From positions 1 to 54,250 of the forward strand of contig JAHBWH010000036.1 in assembly GCA_019637115.1 (NCBI GenBank): a DNA stretch of 54,250 bases. Reading direction: 5' to 3'. Position 1 is the stretch's first letter. Each line of letters begins with the position of its first letter. The DNA is from Myxococcales bacterium. Lineage in GTDB: Bacteria; Myxococcota_A; Polyangia; Polyangiales; Houyiibacteriaceae. Positions 29,107 through 37,465 of the stretch are shown piece by piece. Below the pieces are notes generated by a model. The model saw nothing but the letters and a program-made list of their open reading frames with translations, did not search any database and had not been told where the DNA came from. The translations under genes were made by a program, and so were the position numbers.

Positions 29107-29207
29107 GCGTTCGGGACCGTGTCCGGGACCGCGTTCGGGACCGCGTGCGTTCGGGACCGCGTGCGTTCGGGACCGCGTGCGTCCGGGACCGGACCGCGTC
29201 TGGGACC
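29107..29207. repeat. 12-bp minisatellite with 16-bp variants
   Basis: Units of consensus GYGTYCGGGACC: three 12-bp copies (29107-29142), three with a 4-bp GCGT insertion (29143-29190), a GGACC fragment, and a final 12-bp copy (29196-29207). The unit differs at only a few positions from the 24021-24080 array. It fills the gap between the convergent acyl-CoA dehydrogenase and GMC genes. Confidence 0.85.
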
Positions 29208-29230
29208 GCGCCCCGTGCCGAGCGCCGCTC

Positions 29231-30748
29231 TCAGGCCGCCGCGCGCTGGTCGATGCGCGCCGCGAGCGCCTCCGCCGCGCGCCACACGACCGCCATGATC
29301 GAGTGCTGCGGGTTCACGCCCATGTTCGTCGGGAAGACGCTCGCGTCCATCACGTAGAGCCCCGACACCCCGTGCGCGCGGAGCTGGTCGTCGACCACGC
29401 TCGTGCTCGGATCCGCGCCGGCGACCGCGGTGCCGAAGAGGTGCGACGCGACCAGGTGGACCTGGCCGGTCTGCCACGCCTTCTCGCGGAGCGTGGCGAC
29501 CTCGGCCCTCGAGCGGAGCACCTCGGGCACACCGTCGATGCCAGGGTAGACCTCCACCGCGCCCGCCTCGAACATCATGTCGCAGATGAGCGTCAGGGCG
29601 TCCTGCACCTTCGCGAGGTCGCGCTCGGTCGGCTCGTAGAAAGCGAGCGGCCCGAGCGGCCCGGCCGTGATGCGCCCCTTCGCCTCCATCCGCACCTGCG
29701 CGCACCACTGCGCGTAGTGGTCGAGGTTCGCGATGCGCTCCTGCCACTCCGCGCCCGCACCAGGGAGGCGCGCGGCGAGCATCTCGGGCGGCAACGAGAG
29801 CGACTCGAGCTTGAAGCCCCGGTCGCGCATCGGCACCTCGTAGCCCTGGGTCGCGCCGTAGCTCATGCGCACGGGCTCGGGGAAACGCCCGACGATCGCA
29901 GCGCCCGGGTGCGCCTGAAAGCGGTGTCCCACCATGCCCCGCAGGCCACTGCGCTGCAGGACGAGCGGCGTGTGCACGACGCCGGCCGCGACGACGACGT
30001 GCTGCGCCCGCACGCGGAAGCGGCCGAGGACCTCGCGACTGACGGGATCCACCTTCAGGCCCGACACGCCGACCGCGCGACCGCCCTCGATGTCCACCCG
30101 CTCGACGCGACAGCCCGTCTCGAGACGCGCGCCGTCGCGGATCGAGCGCGGCACGTAGGAGACGTCCATGCTCTGCCGACGCTCCCCCGGGCAGCCCTGC
30201 AGGCACTCGCCCTTCCCCTCGCAGCGCCGCGCGTTGCGCGACATCGCCTTGCCCGGCAGCCCGAGCGCCTCGGACGCCATGCGCATCAGCGTCGCGTTGC
30301 CACCGAGCACCTCGTCGCTGGTCTCCGCGACCTCGAGCTCCTCCTCGATGACGGCGTAGATGCGCTCCAGCGCCTCGGCGTCTACGAGCGAGGCGAGGCC
30401 GTGCTCTGCGATCCACGTCTGCCGCACGTCCTCGGGCATCCGCCAGATGATCCCGGAGTTCATCGCCGTGCTGCCCCCGACGCAGAGGCCCTGCAAGAGC
30501 GGGATCGGCGCCATGCCCGTCGTCGTCTGCGAGCCCGCTGCGCGCAGCGAGCCCGAGAGCGCACCGACCGCCGCCCGCGGTCGCTTCGCGGTCTGAAGCC
30601 GCGGCCCCTCCTCGAGCATGAGCACGTCCACGCCCGCGGCGGCGAGCACGCGCGCCGCGGTGGCGCCGCCTGCGCCAGTGCCGACGATCACGACCTCGGC
30701 GGAGTCTTCGTAGACGGTCTTCGTCAGACCGAGCATCGCGCGCAGCAT
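29231..30748 (-). CDS. GMC-family FAD-dependent oxidoreductase
   Basis: A 505-aa flavoenzyme oxidising an alcohol group. The N-terminal EVVIVGTGAGGATAARVLA is the FAD dinucleotide fold; GLCVGGSTAMNSGIIWR is the second GMC signature; a Cys cluster RRCEGKGECLQGCPGERR resembles that of long-chain-alcohol or sterol-oxidising members; the C-terminal TNMGVNPQHSIMAVVWR carries the active-site Asn/His region. No signal peptide. The ATG at 30748 overlaps the stop of the preceding small gene by one base and has GAGGAGG upstream. The operon is headed by a GntR regulator. Convergent placement next to two acyl-CoA dehydrogenases suggests lipid or steroid catabolism, but the substrate is unproven. Confidence 0.9.
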   Translation of the reverse strand: MLRAMLGLTKTVYEDSAEVVIVGTGAGGATAARVLAAAGVDVLMLEEGPRLQTAKRPRAAVGALSGSLRAAGSQTTTGMAPIPLLQGLCVGGSTAMNSGIIWRMPEDVRQTWIAEHGLASLVDAEALERIYAVIEEELEVAETSDEVLGGNATLMRMASEALGLPGKAMSRNARRCEGKGECLQGCPGERRQSMDVSYVPRSIRDGARLETGCRVERVDIEGGRAVGVSGLKVDPVSREVLGRFRVRAQHVVVAAGVVHTPLVLQRSGLRGMVGHRFQAHPGAAIVGRFPEPVRMSYGATQGYEVPMRDRGFKLESLSLPPEMLAARLPGAGAEWQERIANLDHYAQWCAQVRMEAKGRITAGPLGPLAFYEPTERDLAKVQDALTLICDMMFEAGAVEVYPGIDGVPEVLRSRAEVATLREKAWQTGQVHLVASHLFGTAVAGADPSTSVVDDQLRAHGVSGLYVMDASVFPTNMGVNPQHSIMAVVWRAAEALAARIDQRAAA

Positions 30749-31215
30749 CACACCACCTCCTCGCGCGGGAGCTCGCGCTTGGTCCTGAGACGAACCGGGG
30801 TCTTCTCCGCCCTGTCGCGGTCGTAGCCGGAGCGAGCGCGCACGCTGGGCGTGCCGAAGAGCGCCATGCTCGCCTGGACCTTCATGAGCCACGTGAGCTC
30901 GCGGACGAGCCGGAGCGGGTGCTGCGCGAGCCGCTCGAGGAGCGCCGCGCGCGCCTCGACCGCGAGGCCCTCCATGCTGGCCGCCCCGGCGCCCATCCAT
31001 GCGGGCGAGGTGCCGATGAGGTGGATCGCCGCGCGCAGGCCCGCCTGCGCGATGGGCGACCCGCCCTCGTTGAGCTGCACGAAGGCGCCCGCCCAGTCGA
31101 CCTCACCGGGCCGCGGCTGAAGGCGCCGTGCATCCGCGTCTGCGGCGCTGGCCGGCGGCGCGAAGCCTTCGAAGATGGCCGTGAGCCATCGCTTCTCCCA
31201 GGGCGTCAGTTGCAT
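30748..31215 (-). CDS. small helical protein coupled to the GMC oxidoreductase
   Basis: A 155-aa protein, mostly helical (TPWEKRWLTAIFEGF, VEARAALLERLAQHPLRLVRELTWLMKVQASMALFG) with a very basic C-terminal tail. GAGGAG precedes the ATG. Its stop codon overlaps the GMC start, so the two are translationally coupled. Small partner proteins are commonly encoded beside GMC enzymes (for example the gluconate dehydrogenase subunit 3 family), and the 'W-x-x-F-x-x-F-x-P-x-D/A' start is compatible with that, but no Tat signal is present. It may be an assembly factor or subunit. Assignment is mainly from context. Confidence 0.65.
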   Translation of the reverse strand: MQLTPWEKRWLTAIFEGFAPPASAADADARRLQPRPGEVDWAGAFVQLNEGGSPIAQAGLRAAIHLIGTSPAWMGAGAASMEGLAVEARAALLERLAQHPLRLVRELTWLMKVQASMALFGTPSVRARSGYDRDRAEKTPVRLRTKRELPREEVV

Positions 31216-31303
31216 GGTCGTTCTCCTCAGTCGGTCGGTCGGTGAAGCAGCGGTGGTCCGGGCAGGGCGCAGCGCGCCATCGGTCGTGCGCGAGAGTCGG
31301 GGC

Positions 31304-32101
31304 TCACCGAGGCTCGAGCGCCTCGGCGTCTCCGATGGCGGGCGCGCGCTCGGACGGTCGTCGCGCGTCCGCCGCGAGCGCGGTCGCCTCGGCGAGGCGG
31401 TCGAGCGTGCGGCGATCGAGCGGCTCGAGGACCCGCTTCGCGAGCTCGCGGATCTTTGCCGGGTCCCGCTCCTCGAGCAGGTCGAGCAAGCGATCGTAGA
31501 CGAGCAGGGTGGCGCGCGCGTTCACCGTGAACGCCGCCTCGAAGCCCGGGTGCTCGGAGACGAGCCGCGCGAGCGTGTTGCCGAGCAGCTCGAGCATGAG
31601 GTTGTGCCCCGCGCGCACCAAGAGGCGCGCGAACTGGAGGTCGGCGGCGACGAAAGCCTGCGGCTCGTCGAGGACCTCCTCCATGGCGCGGCGGTGCGCG
31701 CGGAGACCGCGCAGCTCCTCGGGGGTCGCGCGCTCGGCGACGAGCCCGAGCAGCTCGACCGCGACCATGCGCCGGAGCTCGAGGAGCTCGCCGAGCAAGC
31801 GCAGCGGGACGGTGCCGCCCTCGATGGCATGGCGGGCGAGGTGCGCGACGAGCTCGACGCCTCCGCTCTCGCGGTAGTCGAGCACCCGGTTGCCCGCGCC
31901 ATGCACCTTCGCGATCAGCCCCTGCGCCTGCAGCTCGGCGAGCGCCGCGCGCAAGGTCAGCCGGCTGATTCCGAGCTGCTCGGAGAGCTCACGCTCGCCA
32001 GGGAGCATGGTCCCCGGCGCCAGCTCGCCGCCGAGGATCGAGCGGCGGAGCCGGTCGGCGGCGTCATGGGTGGCGGAGGTCTTCTGGTTCGGCTGGCTCA
32101 T
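31304..32101 (-). CDS. GntR-family regulator, FadR/FCD subgroup
   Basis: A 265-aa transcription factor. Residues ~8-75 form the GntR winged helix (DRLRRSILGGELAPGTMLPGERELSEQLGISRLTLRAALAELQAQGLI in outline), and the rest is an all-helical FCD ligand domain (LGELLELRRMVAVELLGLVAE, FVAADLQFARLLVRAGHN with metal-type Asp/His positions). ATG 32101 was chosen because the domain begins right after it; the longer upstream frame crosses the operators. It is the first gene of the operon with the small protein and GMC oxidoreductase. Two perfect FadR-type palindromes lie 15-41 bp upstream, so autoregulation and control of the whole operon by a small acid or acyl-CoA effector is likely. Confidence 0.88.
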   Translation of the reverse strand: MSQPNQKTSATHDAADRLRRSILGGELAPGTMLPGERELSEQLGISRLTLRAALAELQAQGLIAKVHGAGNRVLDYRESGGVELVAHLARHAIEGGTVPLRLLGELLELRRMVAVELLGLVAERATPEELRGLRAHRRAMEEVLDEPQAFVAADLQFARLLVRAGHNLMLELLGNTLARLVSEHPGFEAAFTVNARATLLVYDRLLDLLEERDPAKIRELAKRVLEPLDRRTLDRLAEATALAADARRPSERAPAIGDAEALEPR

Positions 32102-32115
32102 CGCGTGACCCGGAT

Positions 32116-32142
32116 TGGTATTACCACTTATTGGTATTACCA
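32116..32142. promoter_or_regulatory. twin GntR/FadR-type operators overlapping the gntR promoter
   Basis: TGGTATTACCA occurs twice, at 32116-32126 and 32132-32142, each a perfect palindrome about a central T and matching the FadR-subfamily consensus (TGGT-N3-ACCA). The repeats are 16 bp apart, about one and a half helical turns. On the minus strand each contains TAATAC, a usable -10 box, the nearer one 16 nt before the gntR ATG, so bound repressor would block RNA polymerase. This AT-rich patch stands out in its GC-rich setting. Confidence 0.85.
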
Positions 32143-32476
32143 GTTCGGGGGCGGCGCAAACGAAATCGGACGCTTCGACGAAGTTTCGTTCGGGCGCCTG
32201 GATACGCAGCCTCGAAGGGGCATCGATGTTCCTGCCGGGGCGGACAGCGCGCTTACCCACAAAGCGGGTGTGACCACGCTCCCCATCTGGCGTCCGCCAG
32301 AGATTGAGGGGCATCGCATCCAAGTGGTCGAGATCATTCGAGCGCGATCCCGGAACGGAAGTTGATCCGCGCCAGACCAACTGGACCACCTGCATCGAGG
32401 CCGAGATCGAACGTCTCCTCTACGACGCGATGAACGTCGTCGCCGTGGGGCGCGTGGAGCGGCCCGAGCAGATGCC
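32143..32476. other. intergenic region between gntR and the histidine kinase
   Basis: The gap holds no convincing gene. A plus-strand open frame from 32304 starts plausibly but runs into the kinase region in a different frame with Ser/Ala/Arg noise composition. GACCAACTGGACCACC (about 32375) and GACCAGTTGGATCACC (about 32499) are similar 16-mers that might be regulatory. A TACGCT box at 32558-32563 probably drives the kinase gene. Confidence 0.4.
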
Positions 32477-34759
32477 GTGGGGCCACGACTTCGGGTTCGA
32501 CCAGTTGGATCACCCGAGCCGGCCCTCGATCGACCAGATGCGGGCAGAGGCCGGTGGTACGCTGACGGCATCGACCTCCGCGTCCAGACCTCGCTCATCG
32601 CGGCCATCGTCAGCGGCGCCCTCGCCGGCAGCGTGCTCCTGCGCTCTCGCAAGCGCCGCGACCACTGGCTCTTCGCGCTCTTCACGGGCGCTGTCTCGGT
32701 CTGGTACCTGACCGCCTTCCTCACGAACGTGCTCGGCGAGAGCCCCTGGGCGCGCCTGAACGTCGCCGTCGGCGTGCTGCTGCCCCTCGCCGCGATGGAG
32801 CTCTTCCGCACCTTCATCCCCGAGGAGCCTCCGCGCCTGCGCGCCGTCCGCCGGGTCGCCATCGTCAGCGCCGGCCTGCTCCTCGCGACCACCGCGACCC
32901 AGCTCTACGGGCACCTCGCCGTCCGCGCGCTCCTCCTCACCTACGTCTCGGTCCTCCTCCTCGCGTCACTCGCGATGCTGCGCGGGCGCGCGCGCCGCGC
33001 GACCTCGAAATTCGAGGCCGCGCGTCTCGTCTTCCTCACCGTCGTTGGCGGCCTCGCGGCGGCCTTCACGCTGCTCGAGTACCTCCCGCTGCTCGGCCTC
33101 GAGCTTCCGCCCGTCGGGACGATCCTCGTCCTCGTCTTCCTCTACATGCTCTACCAGGCGGTCCTCCGATACCGCCTGCTCGACCTCTACGAGCTGGCCT
33201 TCCGCCTCGGCATCCTCACCCTGCTCTCCTTCGTGCTCGCCGGGCTGCTCTGGCTCCTCGTGACCCTCGGCGGCGAGCGCTACTTCCTGCACGCCGTCGT
33301 CGCGTCGCTCGTCGTGCTCGTCCTCTTCGATCCCCTCCGCGCGCGCGTCCGCGAGAAGCTCGGTCAGCTGCTCTTCCGCGAGCGCTTCGACCTCGAGCGC
33401 CACGTCCTCGCGCTCCGCCGCCAGGTCGCGCACGCGCTCGATCCGCGCCAACTCGGCCCGCTCTTGGTCGACGGCCTCGAGAGCTCGCGCCGCGTCACCC
33501 ACGTCAGCCTCTACCTCGCCGAAGAAGGCCGGCGTCACTACGAGCTCGCGACGCACCTCGGCCCCGAGCCGCCGCGCCGCCTCGAGATGGCCCCGGCCGG
33601 CCCGCTCCTCGAGCGCCTGCGTCGCGACGGCTTCCTCGTCCTCGAGAACGTCGAGCGCGCGCTCCACGAGCAGCGCGAGCTCGGCGAGGACCGCGAGGCC
33701 GAGACGCTCTACGAGATCGCGCAGTCGATGGACGCCATCCACGGATCGCTCGTGCTCGCGCTCTCGTCGGCGGATGGCGACCTCTACGGCCTGCTCTCGA
33801 TCCGCGACGAGCGCATGCGCGACGCCTTCTCTCCCGAGGAGGTCCAGCTCCTCGCCGGCCTCGCGGCGCAGGCAGCAATCGCGCTCGAGAACTCTCGCGC
33901 CTACCAGCGCCTCAAGGAGCGCGATCGCCTCGCGGCGCTCGGCGAGATGGCCGCCGGCCTCGCGCACGAGATCCGAAACCCCCTCGGCGCGATCAAGGCG
34001 AGCGCTCAGCTCCTCGTCGACGAGGCGGACGAGAGCGACGCGGAGTTCCTCGCGATCATCGTCGAGGAGACCGACCGCCTGAACCGCGTCGTCGGGTCCT
34101 TCCTCGACTACGCGCGCCCCGCGCGGGGCAACCCCGCCCCCACCGACGTGAGCGCCGCGATCGAGCGCACGCTGCAGCTCTTGCGGCCCGAGTGTCAGCG
34201 CACCGGCACCGAGCTCGTCGCCGAGCTGGAGGAGGGGCTGCCCCCGGTGCGCATCGACGCCGAGCAGCTCCGGCAGGTGGTGCTGAACCTCGTGCAGAAC
34301 GCGCTCCAAGCGCTCGGTGAGGGCGGCGAGATCCACGTCGCGACCTCCGTCGTCGATCGCGGCAAGCGCGAGGTGCCCTGGGTCGAGGTCCGCGTCCACG
34401 ACACGGGGCCGGGGATCCCCGACGACGTGCTCAAGAACCTCTTCGTCCCCTTCGTCACGACGAAGGACCGCGGGACGGGGCTCGGGCTCGCGATCTCGCA
34501 GCGCATCGTCGCCGCAGCGGGCGGCCGCATCCTCGTCCGGACGCGGGAGGGAGAGGGCGCGACCTTCGTGGTCCGCCTGCCTGCGAGCGATGGGCGGACG
34601 TCCAGCCCGAGCGTCGTGCCGTCGGTGAAGGCTCAGCGCTCGGCGGCCGCGTCGACCGAGTCGAGCACGTCGCCCTCCCCGAGCCCGTCCGAGTTGGGCG
34701 GCGGCGCGGAGCGCGCAGGAGCGAACGACGCGCCGAGCGACGTGGTGACGAGCCGATAG
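32477..34759 (+). CDS. membrane sensor histidine kinase with GAF-like domain
   Basis: The frame runs from ATG 32477 (760 aa), but the first ~31 residues look untranslated because a -10-like TACGCT lies inside them; ATC 32570 may be the real start (729 aa). The N-terminal ~240 residues hold about seven to eight hydrophobic helices. A GAF-like domain follows (VTHVSLYLAEEGRRHYELATHLG...LLAGLAAQAAIALENSRAY). HisKA: GLAHEIRNPLGAIKASAQLL, with the phospho-acceptor His at 466 counted from 32570. HATPase: NLVQNALQAL, DTGPGIPDD, GTGLGLAISQRI. The Ser/Pro-rich C-terminal tail overlaps the facing gene by 127 bp. No response regulator is adjacent. Ligand unknown. Confidence 0.88.
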   Translation: MGPRLRVRPVGSPEPALDRPDAGRGRWYADGIDLRVQTSLIAAIVSGALAGSVLLRSRKRRDHWLFALFTGAVSVWYLTAFLTNVLGESPWARLNVAVGVLLPLAAMELFRTFIPEEPPRLRAVRRVAIVSAGLLLATTATQLYGHLAVRALLLTYVSVLLLASLAMLRGRARRATSKFEAARLVFLTVVGGLAAAFTLLEYLPLLGLELPPVGTILVLVFLYMLYQAVLRYRLLDLYELAFRLGILTLLSFVLAGLLWLLVTLGGERYFLHAVVASLVVLVLFDPLRARVREKLGQLLFRERFDLERHVLALRRQVAHALDPRQLGPLLVDGLESSRRVTHVSLYLAEEGRRHYELATHLGPEPPRRLEMAPAGPLLERLRRDGFLVLENVERALHEQRELGEDREAETLYEIAQSMDAIHGSLVLALSSADGDLYGLLSIRDERMRDAFSPEEVQLLAGLAAQAAIALENSRAYQRLKERDRLAALGEMAAGLAHEIRNPLGAIKASAQLLVDEADESDAEFLAIIVEETDRLNRVVGSFLDYARPARGNPAPTDVSAAIERTLQLLRPECQRTGTELVAELEEGLPPVRIDAEQLRQVVLNLVQNALQALGEGGEIHVATSVVDRGKREVPWVEVRVHDTGPGIPDDVLKNLFVPFVTTKDRGTGLGLAISQRIVAAAGGRILVRTREGEGATFVVRLPASDGRTSSPSVVPSVKAQRSAAASTESSTSPSPSPSELGGGAERAGANDAPSDVVTSR

Positions 34760-35682
34760 AAGCGCATGTCACGGCGCCGGAGGCTGTCGGTGGGCAGCGC
34801 GTTGTCGGCGAAGAGCGACTCATAGGCCTTCACCGCCGACCCCTCCCCGGACGCCTGCGTCGCGTCCGGGAGCTGATAGCGCCAGGCGCCCGGCCGCTCG
34901 TAGGCGACGCCATGGACCGGGTAGAACACTCGCTCGACGAAGGCGGGCGTCGTCACCCCGAGCGTGCCGTCCTCCTCGAGGATCGCGACCTCGACGTCGA
35001 GGTGGGGCAGGCGCCGCGCGAGCGGGCCGCCGAGCGCGTCCTGTCGCTCCGCCCAGCGCTGCCGCGCGACGACCGAGGCCGTGACGAGCGCGCGCGCGAC
35101 CGAGCTGCCGCGGGCCGAGCGCCAGAGGCGCGCCTGACCCCGATCGCGCAGCAGCACCATCACCTCGACGCTCCGAATGCGGCGGATCGGCTCGGGGAAG
35201 CGCGCGATGCGCGGCGGCGGCTGTCCGTCGAGGATCTCGCGCGCGACGCGCGGGAGCGCGGCCGCGGCGTCGCCGAGGTCGGCGCTCACCCCCGGCGCGT
35301 AGAGCGCGTGCGTCGGCGTGAGGTAGACGCCGCGCAGCGAGCGGAGCGAGCGGTATGCCGCCAGCTGCGCGCGGAGCGGCGCGTCCTCTTCGACCCGCGG
35401 CCCCGCGCCGACGAGGAGCGCGTCGACGCCAGCGCCGCGCATCGCCTCGAGGAGCGCCTCCTCGTCGTGCCCATCGAGGGCGGCGCCCAACGACTCGGGG
35501 GCGACGAGCTCCGTCCCTTCGAGCTTCGCCCCGAGCAGCGCGTCATCGCCGAGCACGGCGACGCGCCCCCGTCGCTCGAGCTGCGCCGCGAGGCCCGCGT
35601 CGAGCGAGGGCCCCGCGCGGAGGACGAGCGTCACCCCGATGGCGAGGACACCGACGAGCATGAGCGCGAAGAAGACACGCAC
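34633..35682 (-). CDS. membrane-anchored hypothetical protein
   Basis: A 349-aa protein with one N-terminal membrane helix (VRVFFALMLVGVLAIGVTLVLR) and a long periplasm-side or cytoplasmic domain. The GTG at 35682 was chosen because it starts the helix and follows TATGCG by 6 nt; the upstream frame is Arg/Pro-rich. The domain has alternating alpha/beta segments (RVAVLGDDALLGAKLEG, ALLEAMRGAGVDALLVGAG, VEVMVLLRDRGQARLWRS). 'AYESLFADNALPTDSLRRRDMRFYRLVTTSLG' near the C-terminus suggests a conserved fold, here quoted in two parts by feature: acidic loop then aromatic helix. Its last 42 codons are antisense to the kinase tail. Not recognised as any known family. Confidence 0.65.
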   Translation of the reverse strand: MRVFFALMLVGVLAIGVTLVLRAGPSLDAGLAAQLERRGRVAVLGDDALLGAKLEGTELVAPESLGAALDGHDEEALLEAMRGAGVDALLVGAGPRVEEDAPLRAQLAAYRSLRSLRGVYLTPTHALYAPGVSADLGDAAAALPRVAREILDGQPPPRIARFPEPIRRIRSVEVMVLLRDRGQARLWRSARGSSVARALVTASVVARQRWAERQDALGGPLARRLPHLDVEVAILEEDGTLGVTTPAFVERVFYPVHGVAYERPGAWRYQLPDATQASGEGSAVKAYESLFADNALPTDSLRRRDMRFYRLVTTSLGASFAPARSAPPPNSDGLGEGDVLDSVDAAAER

Positions 35683-35941
35683 GCGGGTCGCATAGCAGAA
35701 ATCGACATGTGTGCGCGGCGCGGCGTCCGAGCCACGACCCCGGCTTCGTTCGGTGCACGCTTGAGGGGACCGAAGGACTCGCCGATTCACGCGCGGGCCA
35801 CCCCTCGCCCCTTTGGGGACACCCCCGCGCATCCCCCAAGCCACCGCGAGGACGCGAGATCACTCACGTATCGGCCCATCGGCGCCGCGCTACCGTCGCC
35901 TCCGCGTGGGCGGCGTCGCCCCCGTCGAAGGAGAGAGAACC

Positions 35942-37054
35942 GTGATCATCGGCGTACCGACGGAGATCAAGCCGCGCGAGAACCGCGTGGGCATCAACCC
36001 TGGCGGCGTCCAGAGCCTCGCGCTCGCGGGGCACACCGTGAAGATCCAGGCGGGGGCCGGCGTCGGCTCCGGTTTCTCGGACGACGAGCTGCGGCAGGCG
36101 GGCGCGACCATCGTGCCGACCGCGGCCGACGCCTGGGACGCCGACATGGTGATGAAGGTCAAGGAGCCGCTGCAGCCGGAGTACCAGTACTTCCGTCCGG
36201 GCCTCGTGCTCTTCACCTACCTGCACCTCGCGCCGCTGCCGGAGCTCACGAAGGAGCTGATGGCGAAGAAGGTCCGCGGCATCGCGTACGAGACCATCGA
36301 GGGCGCCGACGGCTCGCTGCCGCTGCTGCGACCGATGAGCGAGGTCGCGGGCCGGATGTCGGTTCAGGTCGGCGCGGCGAGCCTCGAGAAGGAGCGCGGC
36401 GGCAAGGGCATCCTGCTCGGCGGCGTCCCGGGGACGCGGCGCGGTCGCGTCGCGATCCTCGGCGGCGGCATCGTCGGCTCGAACGCGGCCCGCATCGCCG
36501 TCGGCATGGGCGCGCACGTCACGGTGCTCGACGTGAACCACGAGCGGATGGCGTACCTCGAGGACATCTTTCAGGGCGCGATCGAGACCCTCTACTCGAA
36601 CCCCCGCAACATCGCCGAGGTGCTCGGCTGGGCCGACCTCGTGATCGGGGCCGTGCTCGTCGCCGGCGCCCGCGCGCCGCGCCTCATCTCCCGCAAGGAC
36701 CTCGGCCTCATGGAGCCAGGCTCGGTGATCGTCGACGTCGCGGTCGACCAAGGCGGCTGCATCGAGACCTGCCGCCCGACCACCCACGACGCCCCGACCT
36801 TCGTGCTCGACGACATCGTCCACTATTGCGTCGCCAACATGCCGGGCGGCGTGGCGCAGACGAGCACCTTCGCGCTCACGAACGTGACCCTCCGCTACGC
36901 GGAGCGCATCGCCGCGCTCGGCGTCGAGGCCGCGGTGAAGGCCGACCCGATCGGGCTCGGTCGCGGCGTGAACACCTGGGACGGCGCTTGCACGTACGCG
37001 GCCGTCGCGGAGGGCGTGGGCGTCGAGCACACGCCCCTCGACCGCCTCCTCTGA
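35942..37054 (+). CDS. ald: alanine dehydrogenase
   Basis: A 370-aa NAD-dependent enzyme interconverting alanine with pyruvate and ammonia. [20 protein letters not shown] is the family N-terminus with substrate-binding Arg, [12 protein letters not shown] holds catalytic Lys, FTYLHLAPL carries the catalytic His, and [22 protein letters not shown] is the NAD-binding fold. [19 protein letters not shown] is diagnostic. GTG 35942 follows AAGGAGAGAG, an excellent ribosome site; a TACCGT box at 35891-35896 would give a ~40-nt leader. Fits with the glutamine and arginine genes nearby as ammonia-handling metabolism. Confidence 0.96.
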   Translation: MIIGVPTEIKPRENRVGINPGGVQSLALAGHTVKIQAGAGVGSGFSDDELRQAGATIVPTAADAWDADMVMKVKEPLQPEYQYFRPGLVLFTYLHLAPLPELTKELMAKKVRGIAYETIEGADGSLPLLRPMSEVAGRMSVQVGAASLEKERGGKGILLGGVPGTRRGRVAILGGGIVGSNAARIAVGMGAHVTVLDVNHERMAYLEDIFQGAIETLYSNPRNIAEVLGWADLVIGAVLVAGARAPRLISRKDLGLMEPGSVIVDVAVDQGGCIETCRPTTHDAPTFVLDDIVHYCVANMPGGVAQTSTFALTNVTLRYAERIAALGVEAAVKADPIGLGRGVNTWDGACTYAAVAEGVGVEHTPLDRLL

Positions 37055-37063
37055 CACGGCCGC

Positions 37064-37456
37064 TCAGTCGTTGAGGTACGCGATCGTCCGGACGAGCTCG
37101 ACCAGGCGCTCGCGCACCTCCGGCGTCAGTCCGTCGAAGCGCACGCCCATCCCCGGGTTGAGGTTCTCGCCGTCCGGCCGCACCTCGTTGACCCAGGTCA
37201 CGGTGCCGTCGGCCTCGAAGGGCGCGGAGGCGCCGTTGACACCGGAGGGACAGAGCACGAGCCGGACGATCGTGCCGATCGCGAGAGGCTCGTCCGTGCG
37301 CACGAAGAGCCCCATCTCGCTGATGTTCGCGACGTGCGCGTAGAGGAAGTGATCCCCCGACCGCACGTCGACGGGAAAGCACGCTGGGAACCGCTCGCTC
37401 GTTCGCCGATCGTCCACACCCACGGAGGGAAAAGAGCACGAATCGTCGAGCGCCAC
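37064..37456 (-). CDS. PilZ-domain c-di-GMP-binding protein
   Basis: A 130-aa single-domain PilZ protein. The ligand motif R-x3-R is Arg18-x3-Arg22 (RRTSER), and the second motif N-x-S-x2-G is Asn44-Ile-Ser-Glu-Met-Gly49. Both are intact, so c-di-GMP binding is likely. The beta-barrel pattern continues with GTIVRLVLCPSG and MGVRFDGLTPEVRERLVELV. It is the last gene of the minus-strand set argC - phosphoesterase - PilZ (9-bp gap), and converges on ald with 9 bp between the stop codons. Single-domain PilZ proteins commonly modulate motility or surface behaviour in myxobacteria. Confidence 0.9.
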   Translation of the reverse strand: MALDDSCSFPSVGVDDRRTSERFPACFPVDVRSGDHFLYAHVANISEMGLFVRTDEPLAIGTIVRLVLCPSGVNGASAPFEADGTVTWVNEVRPDGENLNPGMGVRFDGLTPEVRERLVELVRTIAYLND

Positions 37457-37465
37457 AAGCGCCGC

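Noticed and set aside
29231-31000. Longer GMC oxidoreductase from an upstream start at 31000
   Set aside because: The extra ~84 residues overlap the 155-aa gene in another frame and are Arg/Gly noise; the real ATG is at 30748 with a strong ribosome site.
32304-32711. Small plus-strand gene before the histidine kinase
   Set aside because: The first half looks plausible, but the frame runs out of phase through the kinase coding region with Ser/Ala/Arg noise and no ribosome site.
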